From NCBI GenBank assembly GCA_003427395.1, contig BFEA01000604.1:800348-857669 (forward strand): a DNA stretch of 57,322 nucleotides, in the 5' to 3' direction. A model generated the notes under the pieces. The model worked only from the letters and a program-made list of their open reading frames with translations. It did no database searches and was not told the DNA's origin. Each line of letters begins with the position of its first letter. The first letter of the stretch is position 1. Source of the stretch: Chara braunii (taxonomy: Eukaryota > Streptophyta > Charophyceae > Charales > Characeae). Shown here piece after piece: positions 1-9,122 of this stretch. Made by a program: the position numbers and the translations under genes.

Positions 1-629
1 TTTAGATCTTTCACTCCACTCGATTCTACTGAGAATCGAGTGATATCTCGACTTCTCCCTCCTACCGCCTTCCCGTCTGCCATAGCTCAACGCACCTCCA
101 TTCTCTTCTAGCTCCAACTCTACTAACCTTCTTCTACCCAAACTGACATCATAATCAGCTCCGCCAACCCTCAAAACCCCCGTGTCCATCTCTCGCTCGA
201 TCGATTTTGTGTCGTATTGCACATGTTATCCTCTCCCCGGTGCGCCCCGACTCGTCCTTCGCCAATTCCATTCCTAGAATGCATCTGACGCGGATTCGCG
301 CCAGATTCACCCTTTTTTTTTCTTTTTTTTTTTCTTCACCTTTGCTCCCCGTTGGCGCTGCCTTCACTTGCCTTTACTATAGGGGCATACCTCCTCGTCC
401 TCGCTAGTGTTAGCCCCGCCGTGTTTAGCCAGTTCTCCTCCCTCTCTATGCCTGCACCCGGCGCAGGCACCCGTCCTGGTTCGTCCCCCTCTTCGGCACT
501 TCGTTCCCCTTTGTGGCTCGTCTCCCTCTGCACTCCGCTTCGCCGTTCTACAGCCTTCACACCCGCTGTTGCCTAACACTACCCAGTCGGACTGCCCATT
601 TTCTCGATCCTACAGCGCCCCTCCTCGTC

Positions 630-791
630 TCTTCGGGAGCGCAGGCTCCGACAGCGGACTCCGTCGTAGCAATAGGTGAGCCGTCTCAGCAGCTCTAGCT
701 ATCCCTGAAGGAAAACTTCGGAGGGAACCAGCTACTAGACGTTTAGATTAGCCTTTCGCCCCTATACCCAAGTCCGGTGATCGACTTGCAT
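630..791 (-). pseudogene. 25S rRNA fragment inside LTR (sense on minus strand)
   Basis: The plus strand reads as the antisense of a conserved 25S rRNA stretch, recognisable from CTCTAGCTATCC, AACTTCGGAGGGAACC and CTTTCGCCCCTATACCCAAG. Scattered substitutions show it is a relic, not an rRNA gene. It lies in the sense direction relative to the LTR. Equivalent fragments recur at 5343-5475 and 29443-29530 in other A LTR copies, so the fragment was in the ancestral LTR. Confidence 0.8.
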
Positions 792-954
792 GGGACGGTT
801 CCGTCACGGCCACTCCCTCTCGTCCCGTTCAAGCAGAACCCGTTGCCGCCTTGGGCTTTCAACATTCAATCCTCACATAGACAGCCGGTCGCGGCGCGAC
901 CTGCTGCAAGCCTTGGAGTAGGCCTTCGTGGACTGGGCCCGATGCAGCTCTCGG

Positions 955-1011
955 CGGTAGCGAAAAATATTCAAATTATAACTTTGAAAACCGACGCGCG
1001 GGTGGGTTCCA
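955..1011 (+). pseudogene. 25S rRNA fragment, opposite orientation
   Basis: This piece resembles the sense strand of the plant 25S segment around AATATTCAAATGAGAACTTTGAAG, here read as ATATTCAAATTATAACTTTG. It interrupts the antisense 25S sequence of 630-791 and 1063-1225. The LTR therefore holds pieces of the same RNA in both orientations. Short and diverged, so moderate confidence. Confidence 0.55.
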
Positions 1012-1062
1012 TAGGATCCGTAGCCTGCCACGGCCCCGCTGCGGTTTCCCTACGGTGGTTCT

Positions 1063-1225
1063 AGTTGCGCCCTGCTTAGGCTGAGCCCATCATCTTTCGG
1101 GACCCAATGGGCAGCACACACCCAAACCTCTCACAGTGAATAGCGGGGTCGGGCGGTGCCCGACAGTTTATCCCTGCCGCCTAGGCCCTCTTGCGCCGTG
1201 TTTTTCAAGGCGAGTAGGATATAGG
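1063..1225 (-). pseudogene. 25S rRNA fragment continuing that at 630-791
   Basis: The plus strand contains CATCTTTCGGGACCCAA followed by a stretch ending in CGTGTTTTTCAAGGCGAG. In order this matches antisense 25S sequence (CATCTTTCGGGTCCCAAC to CCGTGTTTCAAGACGGG) that directly follows the segment seen at 630-791. The two look like one antisense block split by about 270 bp that includes the sense-orientation piece. Confidence 0.6.
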
Positions 1226-1546
1226 AATCCCCCCAGCGCCCCTACCATGTAGGAGCCCCGGAGGTCAACCGAAAGAGACGCGTGCTCAGGGTCCCCGACT
1301 ACCACTCAAGCCTGCACGTAGTCCAAGGTCTAGGGCCGCACTAGCCAAACTAAACTGGCGAACTGTCAACAGCCCCTGCAATGCGGTGTCACGCCCGACT
1401 CGAGGAGAGCAAACGAAAAAAAAAAAATGGGGACAAAAATAAGCCCTTGACACCGCACACTCCCAGGCCTCGAATGACCGCACCTCGTCGCCGACACTCC
1501 ATGCTCACCAAGCTCCTACACGTACCGCGCGGAGACCTGACGCGCG

Positions 1547-2022
1547 TTCTATCCCCTACACACTCCATTTACCACACTGAAGTCACGCCGCTGTCGAGGT
1601 TGATCTCCGCGCACTCGTGCATGCCTCAATCAAACGTACCAATCAAAAGAAAGGCATTCTTTAATCCCTAAATAAATAATAATAATACTAATAAAACATG
1701 GCAACCGGCATCTGTGCCGGCTTTACAATCATCAACGCGGAAAGAAATCAAACGCGCTTTATGTCCTGTCTCTTATACACATCTAGATGTGTATAAGAGA
1801 CAGTTCTATCCCCTACACACTCCATTTACCACACTGAAGTCACGCCGCTGTCGAGGTTGATCTCCGCGCACTCGTGCATGCCTCAATCAAACGTACCAAT
1901 CAAAAGAAAGGCATTCTTTAATCCCTAAATAAATAATAATAATACTAATAAAACATGGCAACCGGCATCTGTGCCGGCTTTACAATCATCAACGCGGAAA
2001 GAAATCAAACGCGCTTTATGTC
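1547..2022. repeat. Perfect 219-bp direct duplication around an adapter (assembly artefact)
   Basis: Bases 1547-1765 and 1804-2022 read identically, starting TTCTATCCCCTACACACTCC and ending TTTATGTC. The only sequence between them is the 38-bp Nextera junction adapter. All other repeats in this old, decayed region are diverged. A perfect duplicate split exactly by an adapter is best explained by a mate-pair fragment assembled across its circularisation junction. Confidence 0.93.
1766..1803. other. Nextera mate-pair junction adapter contamination
   Basis: The sequence CTGTCTCTTATACACATCT (1766-1784) is immediately followed by AGATGTGTATAAGAGACAG (1785-1803). These are the two 19-bp Tn5 mosaic ends joined head to head, which is the synthetic circularisation junction of Nextera mate-pair libraries. 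It is not genomic DNA. Confidence 0.98.
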
Positions 2023-2265
2023 TGCGCGCTCACACACTCTCTACTTCTAAATCTTTCGGTCAAACGTTCAACCGATAGACTGCTACAACTCACGCGGTCT
2101 ACTCAAAAATTCCGACTCAAACTTATTTTGTGTCACTTGCAAAAACAAGGGCGGATACCCTTGTAAGGGTATTCGCACCGACAACGCTCATCCTGCCCAA
2201 GTTAGCTTCAGTATATTTTTCACTTGCTTCTCTTCTCTTCTTGTTCTACCTGACTTACTGACTGA

Positions 2266-2660
2266 CTTTCCGAACTTAGGGTGCCCAGTCTGCTAGCTGA
2301 TATAGATTCATGTAATATATGTATCAAATTCTATACTTTTGGTTGACTTTTAGTTCATGGCTTATGACTAAGCCGCCCCAACTTAGGGGTACGCTTAGTC
2401 TTGTGCCTTTGTACCCATCAAAAGAAAACACACATTGAATTGGGTCTACGCAACTTAGAATATCCCCAACCCTGTTTTCAGCAACCCAAAAGAAACATCA
2501 GGATTTTAAATCCTCCCAACTTAAGGCGTCCGTCCTCCTGTTCAGAAATCCCAAAAGAAACAAGTGACTGGACCGTCCAACTTAGGATAGGCACAACCCA
2601 AAAAGATCATACATTCAGCCCAGCAAACATAAATAAAAAACAGCACTGAACCCACAGAAC
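2266..2660. repeat. Variable-arm hairpin array, LTR copy (ii)
   Basis: Units of roughly 60-80 bp each carry a core containing AACTTAGG. The clearest hairpin has arms GACTAAGC (2366-2373) and GCTTAGTC (2393-2400) around an inner CCCC/GGGG pair. Neighbouring units keep the core but not the arm sequence. The same array occurs at 19910-21215 and, inverted, at 31900-32700. Confidence 0.7.
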
Positions 2661-4089
2661 TTAGAGGGATTCAGCCTTGGATTGACCCGGTCAGACACAT
2701 GCAAAACGTCTTTCTCCCGCCTTCCCCTCAATTCCTTTGTCAGAATTCATTCAAAGTTTTATTTGAACTCTCATATATATTTGTATATTTAACCTTTCAC
2801 AAGGCATGTCCTGACATACATAACAAAATAAAAGGTAATAATCTGTCATAGTTATATTCAGATACCCAAAGGAATAACAGTTTAGGGGATAGGGTCACAC
2901 GCGTCAGACGAAATTTATACCTGAAGTTCCCTGCTTCCAGAACCCCGGTTGGGTTCCGGCATAGCTCCGACAATCCGTGGATGGACCTCCCACAATGTCT
3001 TGCCACGCTCCTACGGGTTGCAATCCCGCCTGTCGCCTTCCTCTCGTAACCTCAGACTTAGACTTAGATTAAGAAGGGAAGAAGGAGGGGCTTCAGACGC
3101 TCGAGATACAGGAGAGGGCTGGACTCAACTCGCATGAGAGAGACTTGTTGCCTTCATTCTCCTGAGGGCCCCGCAATGGTGGGCAAAATGCACAGCAAAT
3201 TGGTCAAACCGCAGTTAGAATTCGTGTAACAGCATCATTACGACCCCCAACTTGGCAGCAATGACCCTCTTGCAGAAGCTGAATCACACCCTTAAGTTGT
3301 CGCACCCTAACCTCTAACTGGAATGTAGTTACACAACCTAGAAAGGTTTCATTCGAGCAGAGCACACCCCCTGTGCTCTATTCGAAATTGCAGGTGAGAC
3401 TCAACTCTATGCAGCAAAACACAACTTTCGCAACAAAACCACATTGTTGTGTGTGACAAGATGACAGTGTTGCGCAACAAATGCTCTGTGGAATGCACAA
3501 CATTCACTGCAGGCACATAGCATAAGCACATTTGTACGCCTCAGTGACTCAATGCAAGCGCAACAGCGGACACTACAACAATTTTCCTGTTGCAGGAACA
3601 CCACAATTTCCCGTTTGCTGGAAAACACAGCGTCGAGTGGAAGTCCACGAATCGGGAAAAACCGTAGTAGCACCTCGTTACACACCAACAGAAATTTGAA
3701 ACAGCAGTGTCACAACAATAGTACAGCAAGCCGCTGGTAGTACCAACCACAATCACTTGTAATCAACAACAGCTCATATGTCACAGCTGCCAGAACCCTG
3801 AGGCCGACACCAACAAGCTGGACTAACAACCGCAGTCTCCGAGTTGGGCAATCAGCAATAGTCCCGTTGTCTGCCACCCACCTGTTGTTGTCTCCCGTTG
3901 CTCGCTCGCCCTTAAGCTCAGATACGTGTCATTGTTAACCTTGTGATTCACTACTTACCTCATGCATGAAATGAGACTGAATTTCCCTCTAGAATATGAA
4001 AAGATGCACTCACAACGATTGCGGCCACCCTAAACAACGATAATCACAAAACCGAGCCTTGCTTGAAACAGTCATAGGCAAGCGAGTTC

Positions 4090-4091
<2 letters not shown>

Positions 4092-4126
<35 letters not shown>
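4092..4126. repeat. (CT)n microsatellite
   Basis: An uninterrupted CT run inside the LTR, with a longer, imperfect counterpart at the matching place of the 5' LTR (22627-22672). Confidence 0.98.
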
Positions 4127-4128
<2 letters not shown>

Positions 4129-5342
4129 GCCGACGATAACTCTCTGCTCCCTAGGCCCATGAATGCATCTAGCCACTCAAACGACCAGGTTCAATCAAAG
4201 TCACGATCCCCGGGGTGGAGTTCTTGGGTCGAGGGAAAACTGCCACAATGACCGGGACCACCAAATCCATTGAGACCACGAGGAAGACAACCATGACCAT
4301 AAGGATGACGAATATCATTGTGATGAAAACGACGGTCAACACGGTTTTAGTGACGATTGAACTCAAACTTGGAGTCGGCGCGATGAACAACGACTAGAGA
4401 GGACAAACTACGAGACGAGCAAGATGGTCGTGACCTCTTCTGCCCTCCTCGTTGCCTTTCGTTGATCTTCTTCCTCACTCTCCACACCCCATTCGACTCC
4501 CTTTCCATACTTCTTTAGCTCCTTACGGTGTGTCGAGTCCCCCTACCCCGTGCGCAACTTGTTAAGCAGACAGCGGCTAATCCAATGCTCCAACGCTCAA
4601 TCCGCTCTTCCCACTCCATTCGCAGTTCGTGAAAACCCCCGGATCAAGTCTTCATTCGCTCGACTTCATTAGGAATTGACCGGATAGCCTAATCTTCAGT
4701 CCGCCATACCTGTCTTTGCCTCGTCAATCTTCTCCTACAACGCGGGAAGATACATCTCACCTTTACACATAAATGCAGTCAATTCATGGGCGCAACTCTT
4801 GCAGGCCATATTGGTTTAACCGCCGCACCAATTTGAAATCTGTCGCGGCCAAATGCTCCGCAGTGCCTTAAAACCTCAAGTTTGCATCTCTGCTCGTCCG
4901 ATTCTGACAAGAATCGGAAGAGTCGGATGAGCTGAGTGCCTCCCTCTTCGCCATATCCATCATGTCGACGTTCCCACGCACGTCCTTTCCTATCTAACTC
5001 TCATCCTACTAACCGACTCCCCAAACTAACACTACTAATTGACTCAGCCCGGGCTGAAAACCCCGGTTTCGGCTTTTGGCTCGTCCGATTCCTCCCAGAA
5101 ACGGGTGAGAATAAGCTTCTTCCCCTTTTGTAGTCATCTCCATCCCGACACCTCCACGCTCTCCATTCCTCCTCGTTCTCCCATTCTACTCAACCAACCA
5201 TCAATCTGAATGCAGATTCGAGGTCGCAAAGGTCCAAAACCTCAAGATCGAGCCTCGCATCACCCGTTTCCATTAAGGAACGGGCGAGATAAGGCTCTCT
5301 CTTCCCCACTACTTCTCATCTTCTTCATCTTTCCCCAGCAGC

Positions 5343-5475
5343 GGCTTTTCCCCGCTTCCGACCTGCACAGCGGGAGCCCCAGCTATCCAGAGGGAACACC
5401 GAAGGGAACCAACATCACAATGGTTCGATTAGTCTTTCGCCCCTATACCCAAGTCCGACGAACGATTTGCACGTT
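5343..5475 (-). pseudogene. 25S rRNA fragment in LTR copy (ii)
   Basis: The plus strand includes GGTTCGATTAGTCTTTCGCC and CCCTATACCCAAGTCCGACG running into CGAACGATTTGCACG, an antisense 25S block well conserved over about 55 bp and more diverged upstream. It corresponds to 630-791 in copy (i). Sense orientation relative to the LTR. Confidence 0.85.
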
Positions 5476-5617
5476 ACTATAGCTGCGTGCCTCCCTCCTC
5501 TCCGCCTTTGTCTCCTTCGTCTCTGCTCTCCCTCCCTTCTCGCATGTATTTAGCGCGTCTTCACGTCTAGGTTCATTCGATCCTTCTTCCTTTTTCATTA
5601 CCCCGGCCGATGCCAAC

Positions 5618-5728
5618 CTGCGCTGTAACCCAAACACCACAAAGGGTGTTGATTGATACAGACAGCGGGATGATAGTCATAGAAGTCGATATTCGCTAAG
5701 GAGTGAATAACAACTCTCCTACTTGTCT
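5618..5728 (+). pseudogene. 25S rRNA fragment, sense on plus strand
   Basis: The stretch contains CAAAGGGTGTTGATTGATAC, AGTCATAGAAGTCGATATTC and CGCTAAGGAGTGAATAACAA. These follow plant 25S sense sequence (AAAGGGTGTTGGTTGAT, GGTCATGGAAGTCGAAATCC, GCTAAGGAGTGTGTAACAAC) in the right order. It lies opposite in orientation to the fragment at 5343-5475, so the transcript of this LTR would carry both rRNA-sense and rRNA-antisense stretches. Confidence 0.8.
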
Positions 5729-5910
5729 TTATAGTATTATGGGGAACCCCATAGTAGTCACATCCGTGCTCAGGCCTTCAACGAGGGAACATTTGGGAGC
5801 TGCGCCCACTAAATGTGCGATACCTGCTATAGTAGGTGGGCGTTACCGCCCAGGGCCCGCTGGTACCATCAGCACCGAGCTTCTCCGATGGGCCAGTCAC
5901 TCAAAATATA

Positions 5911-5968
5911 CAGGGGCTATGCTAATCTTCTCTGTATCGTTCTAGTTTCAACGGATGTCCCGAAGGAC
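5911..5968 (-). pseudogene. U6 snRNA 5' fragment embedded in LTR
   Basis: The minus strand reads GTCCTTCGGGACATCCG, then AACGATACAGAGAAGATTAG and CATAGCCCCTG. This is the first ~58 nt of U6 snRNA with a plant-style 5' hairpin, including the invariant ACAGAG box, and stops right after GCCCCTG. It lacks the U6 3' half, a terminal T-run and any visible upstream USE/TATA promoter, so it is a captured fragment rather than a gene. Only this LTR copy has it. The matching part of 28178-35275 has different sequence. Confidence 0.88.
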
Positions 5969-6390
5969 TGTCCTACAGACAGCGAGTGGAGGTATCAGTT
6001 CCAAGCCGACCAGCCTTAGGTGATTCGGGCAACTCCGAATTTTTTCTCTTTACGAATCGAGCCCCTTCACCTGGTCCGAACTCGGGTCTGTATTTTCAAC
6101 AGTTCAGTGGTGTATCCACTGAACTAGGTTCTTGGGTCACGGCCGGATCTGGCGCCACTGCTGGGCCAAGTTCAAGAAATGAAACAAAAATAATAAATTA
6201 AAAAAATGAAAATAAAAACTTAAAAAAAATTTAAGAAAACGGAACAGGGGGAGGAGGCCGTTGACACTTGGTCCTCGGTCCTGCCCATCGGGCCCACGGT
6301 CAGATCCCCCTGCAAAACTAAGGGGGATAGCCCCGCGAAACCCTCAACCCCTAAGTTCGCTCCGTCGTGCTCCTCCGCTCCTCCAATGCT

Positions 6391-6459
6391 GGTTGCTGGC
6401 CTCGATCCCGGGATCTGCAAGGTGAAAGTCTAGCGATGTAACCAATAGGGCTAAGCCCA
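6391..6459 (-). pseudogene. tRNA-related sequence (possible SINE head)
   Basis: On the minus strand, TAGCCCTATTGG resembles a pol III A-box and GATCCCGGGATCGAGGCC resembles a B-box/T-arm, spaced as in a tRNA. Between them is GACTTTCACC, like the anticodon region of tRNA-Glu (UUC). Downstream comes about 150 bp of unique body and then a T-rich tract (6190-6240), a layout seen in some tRNA-derived SINEs. Stems are imperfect, so it is not a functional tRNA, and the amino-acid identity is tentative. Confidence 0.5.
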
Positions 6460-7135
6460 AGCCTGGTTGTAGCAGGCGCATCTCTCTATATAAAGAGTAT
6501 TTGCAGCCTGCTTGAGCCTGAAGAAAGTGCACCAAGGCCATTTCCCGGTTCGTCCTTTAAAACCATGGCCCCGCACGCGTGCCGTGCTAGCTTGGGGCCG
6601 ACTTTTACTCGGCCCGCCGTACGCATAGCCCCGCAATGCCATAGCCAATGGTTAATGCCTCCCCACGCTGCGTCTTTCTCTGAAGGGCCGCTCTGCGGCT
6701 CCTACTACCGACAATACACGGCCGAACCTAGTACCTGCGCACTCCACATAATGTGACCCCGGAATGCCGCCTTTTAGTGAGTCACACAAAATCCTCCCTT
6801 AGTCGCAATCTCTCCTGATCAACTTCGCGCTGCCCGTAATTTCGTTCGTGCGTGCGAGGTAGCTGCTTCATCCAAAATTATGGTCTAACACTTACTTGTT
6901 CTATAGGCGTCTAATAGTCTTCCTTGATCAAATATCCAGCCAAACTACTGCGTGCCCACAAAGTGCACGCTCACACACTCTCTAATCAACTCAAACACGT
7001 GTGTCACTCCCAAGCCATGAGAATTGGTTGTGGCTTCACGAAAATGGGACGCGCTCCTGGATATCATCAAAAACGTATTTCCTGTAAGTTGCGGTAATGC
7101 GCCCAAAAACCCTTGTAAGGGTATTCAGGCCGACA

Positions 7136-9122
7136 ATTTTCCGGACCTTATTAAGCGACGTCCCCGTCGCGTCGAACAATCAAACGTTATAAACAATCAA
7201 AATTCCAACTGCTAACGAGGAAGTAACCAATCCAATTAACCGGCTCGACTCCGTTTGAGGTATTCTTATCAACCTGCTCCCGTCACGGCGTTCCACTGCC
7301 AGGGATTCAACCTGGGTCTCCCACGTCCTGGCCTCAGAGGTAGGGGATACTTTGTTCCGTACTACAGTGTAATACCCGCTCCCAGATAGTAGGTTGATAG
7401 CCCTCTCCCTTCGTCATTAGACATCTGTCGGTTCATCGTTGGGTGTCCTGTTTAGTCATCGCCCCGCGTACGGGCCCTAACTGAGACCTCTGTCAATTAC
7501 GGGGCACCTTTAGCCCCCAAATGATAATGTTTACCATCTGAAATACACAATCATAATGAATTCCCGTCCTGGAGTCTAACACAGGTGGCTTTAGGCCTCC
7601 ATCTTGGCCCACCACGGAACGGTCGATCACACTGAGTCCACGGCCCACCACGTTGTTATGTAGCGATGGTGCCCTCGTTGGTTGCGCAACGATAAGCAGT
7701 TCTTCCTACCTTGGTACCTTGAAGGGTCCCGACTCTTGACTCAATCGACCCCAATGACTTCCCCTCTAGCTAAACCTCTCCGAGCGGCCGACCCTTCAAG
7801 ACTTCACCTTTGGTAAGTCATGGTCCCGGTGCCAGGTTGTGCCGGTCAGCGGCCCTCGCTGGGAGTTAGGTTCTACAGTTCCAGCGATGCTAAGTATAGC
7901 TCCTTAGCCTGACCTCACAAAATATGTCCCTTAGACTGATTTCATTGTGGTCTGACACTTTCCTTCAAAAAACCATCTGAAGAATCAAAAGATCACATAC
8001 CAACTGCCCACGGGACTACGTGGAGGGATAGTACTTTTTTCAACATTCCATCAATTTACTCAGTAACTTCACAAGGTTGTGCCTCCCTTACTTTGATCAA
8101 AGTGGGTGAGGTCACACGTCTTTTAGAGACAACTCTCAAAAGTCTTCCAGAGTTCCATCATAATTGCCAGAAGTTTTCATCCAAATTCTCAAAAAAATTT
8201 TGGTCTTTCCTTGTCAGACTTACATACGTACAGAAATATCTCATCATTATAGCATCTCTTTTGAGTGTTCTCACAAATTTCATCCCTTTAAGAAAGTCCA
8301 ATCGGTCATTGGACCCCCCTCTCTCTTTTCTAAGTCATACAGAAAACACATTTTGGTTGTGACTTTTCCATTTATCATCCCACAAATTTTTGCAAGACAC
8401 ATCATATCATCTCTTTTTCAAAAATATGATGAGCACTCTCTCCCACTGTACTTTGGGCTTCACTTGTCATTAGGACAAGGATTCGCAAGTACAGCGGAAG
8501 AAAGCGCAGATCAATTCATTTAACAATATTCATTTCATCACACTATCATCCATATGGGCAAGTCCACAAACTTAGAGTAAACGTGACATATCATGCAAAC
8601 TAAGAAAATAACAAGATTTGAGACTCGCGTATGTACTCAGGATGTGGGTCCCTGCAATAGGCAAAGGCTCCTGTCCTTATCGACGAGTCAAGGTATTGTA
8701 CAAAGAGTCCGAGTATCCAACACAGAGTCACGGTATCCAACAAAGAATCAAGATATCCGAAATCGACCGTCACTCCACTCCTGATATCACTCACATATGA
8801 ATGTCACTCCCTTCTTGATGGAAAAGGAATAAAAACTCACACAAAAGTATTATTTGAAAAACATTCTACGCCGTACTAAAGGAGAGGAAAAGAGAAAAGG
8901 AAAAATAGTCAGAATCATACTTAGTGTCATCTTATGTACAAGAAAGTATATAAGTCTATAATGCGAAAGTAAATACCTCATTACTGGCTCAACTTAGAGA
9001 TGTACATGGGTCTGATCCAATCCTCCATGTATCCCTCTATATACAAGCAACCATCAGTCAGAGAGTTAAAAGATGTTATGCATATACTAGACCTAGACTT
9101 TTCCGGACCTTATTAACGAACC
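7136..9122 (-). other. Element 1 3' non-coding region before the 3' LTR
   Basis: Between the end of the gag-like ORF and the 3' LTR start I see no convincing gene. The motif TTTTCCGGACCTTATTAA occurs directly next to the LTR (7137-7154) and again directly after the ORF stop (9099-9116). On the element's strand it reads as a purine-leaning AATAAGGTCCGGAAAA and could be the polypurine tract and a duplicate of it. A tRNA T-arm-like palindrome, CCAGG-gattcaa-CCTGG, lies at 7299-7315. ORFs at 8093-8523 have no recognisable domain. Confidence 0.5.
8685..8764. repeat. Four-copy 20-bp minisatellite
   Basis: Four head-to-tail 20-bp units begin at 8685, 8705, 8725 and 8745, each of the form GAGTC..GGTATCCAACAAA with a few substitutions. 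The array is confined to the 3' non-coding region of element 1. Confidence 0.85.

Larger units (their letters stand above)
1..2183 (-). mobile_element. Subfamily A LTR, 5' part, copy (i), runs off the left edge
   Basis: On the minus strand this segment begins with TGTCGG at 2183 and the terminal palindrome at 2155-2172, the same start as the LTRs ending at 7135 and 49811 and the one starting at 28178. It matches, in reverse, the first part of the LTR at 28178-35275 and the 4.5-7.1 kb part of copy (ii). At 2184 the sequence switches abruptly into the hairpin array of copy (ii), so this LTR appears inserted there. No protein-coding gene is visible. It contains 25S rRNA-derived pieces and an assembly artefact, listed separately. 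The other end lies outside the window, so solo versus full element cannot be decided. Confidence 0.7.
2184..7135 (-). mobile_element. 3' LTR of element 1 (subfamily A, copy ii)
   Basis: On the minus strand the LTR begins TGTCGG at 7135, just downstream of the internal region. It runs through tRNA-like, U6 and 25S fragments and a hairpin array before it is broken at 2184 by LTR copy (i). About 2.35 kb repeats in the same orientation in the 5' LTR at 20680-23072. No host gene is seen. The short plus-strand ORFs are fragmentary, show no conserved domain and fall in repeat sequence. Confidence 0.8.

Noticed and set aside
1547-2022. Genuine tandem duplication in the LTR
   Set aside because: The copies are perfect and separated exactly by a synthetic Nextera junction adapter.
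5911-5968. Functional U6 gene
   Set aside because: Only the 5' 58 nt are present, with substitutions. There is no 3' half, terminator T-run or upstream promoter elements.
8093-8523. Two overlapping ORFs (89 and 119 codons) in the 3' non-coding region of element 1
   Set aside because: No recognisable domain, opposite strand to the element, no homologous frame elsewhere in the window.
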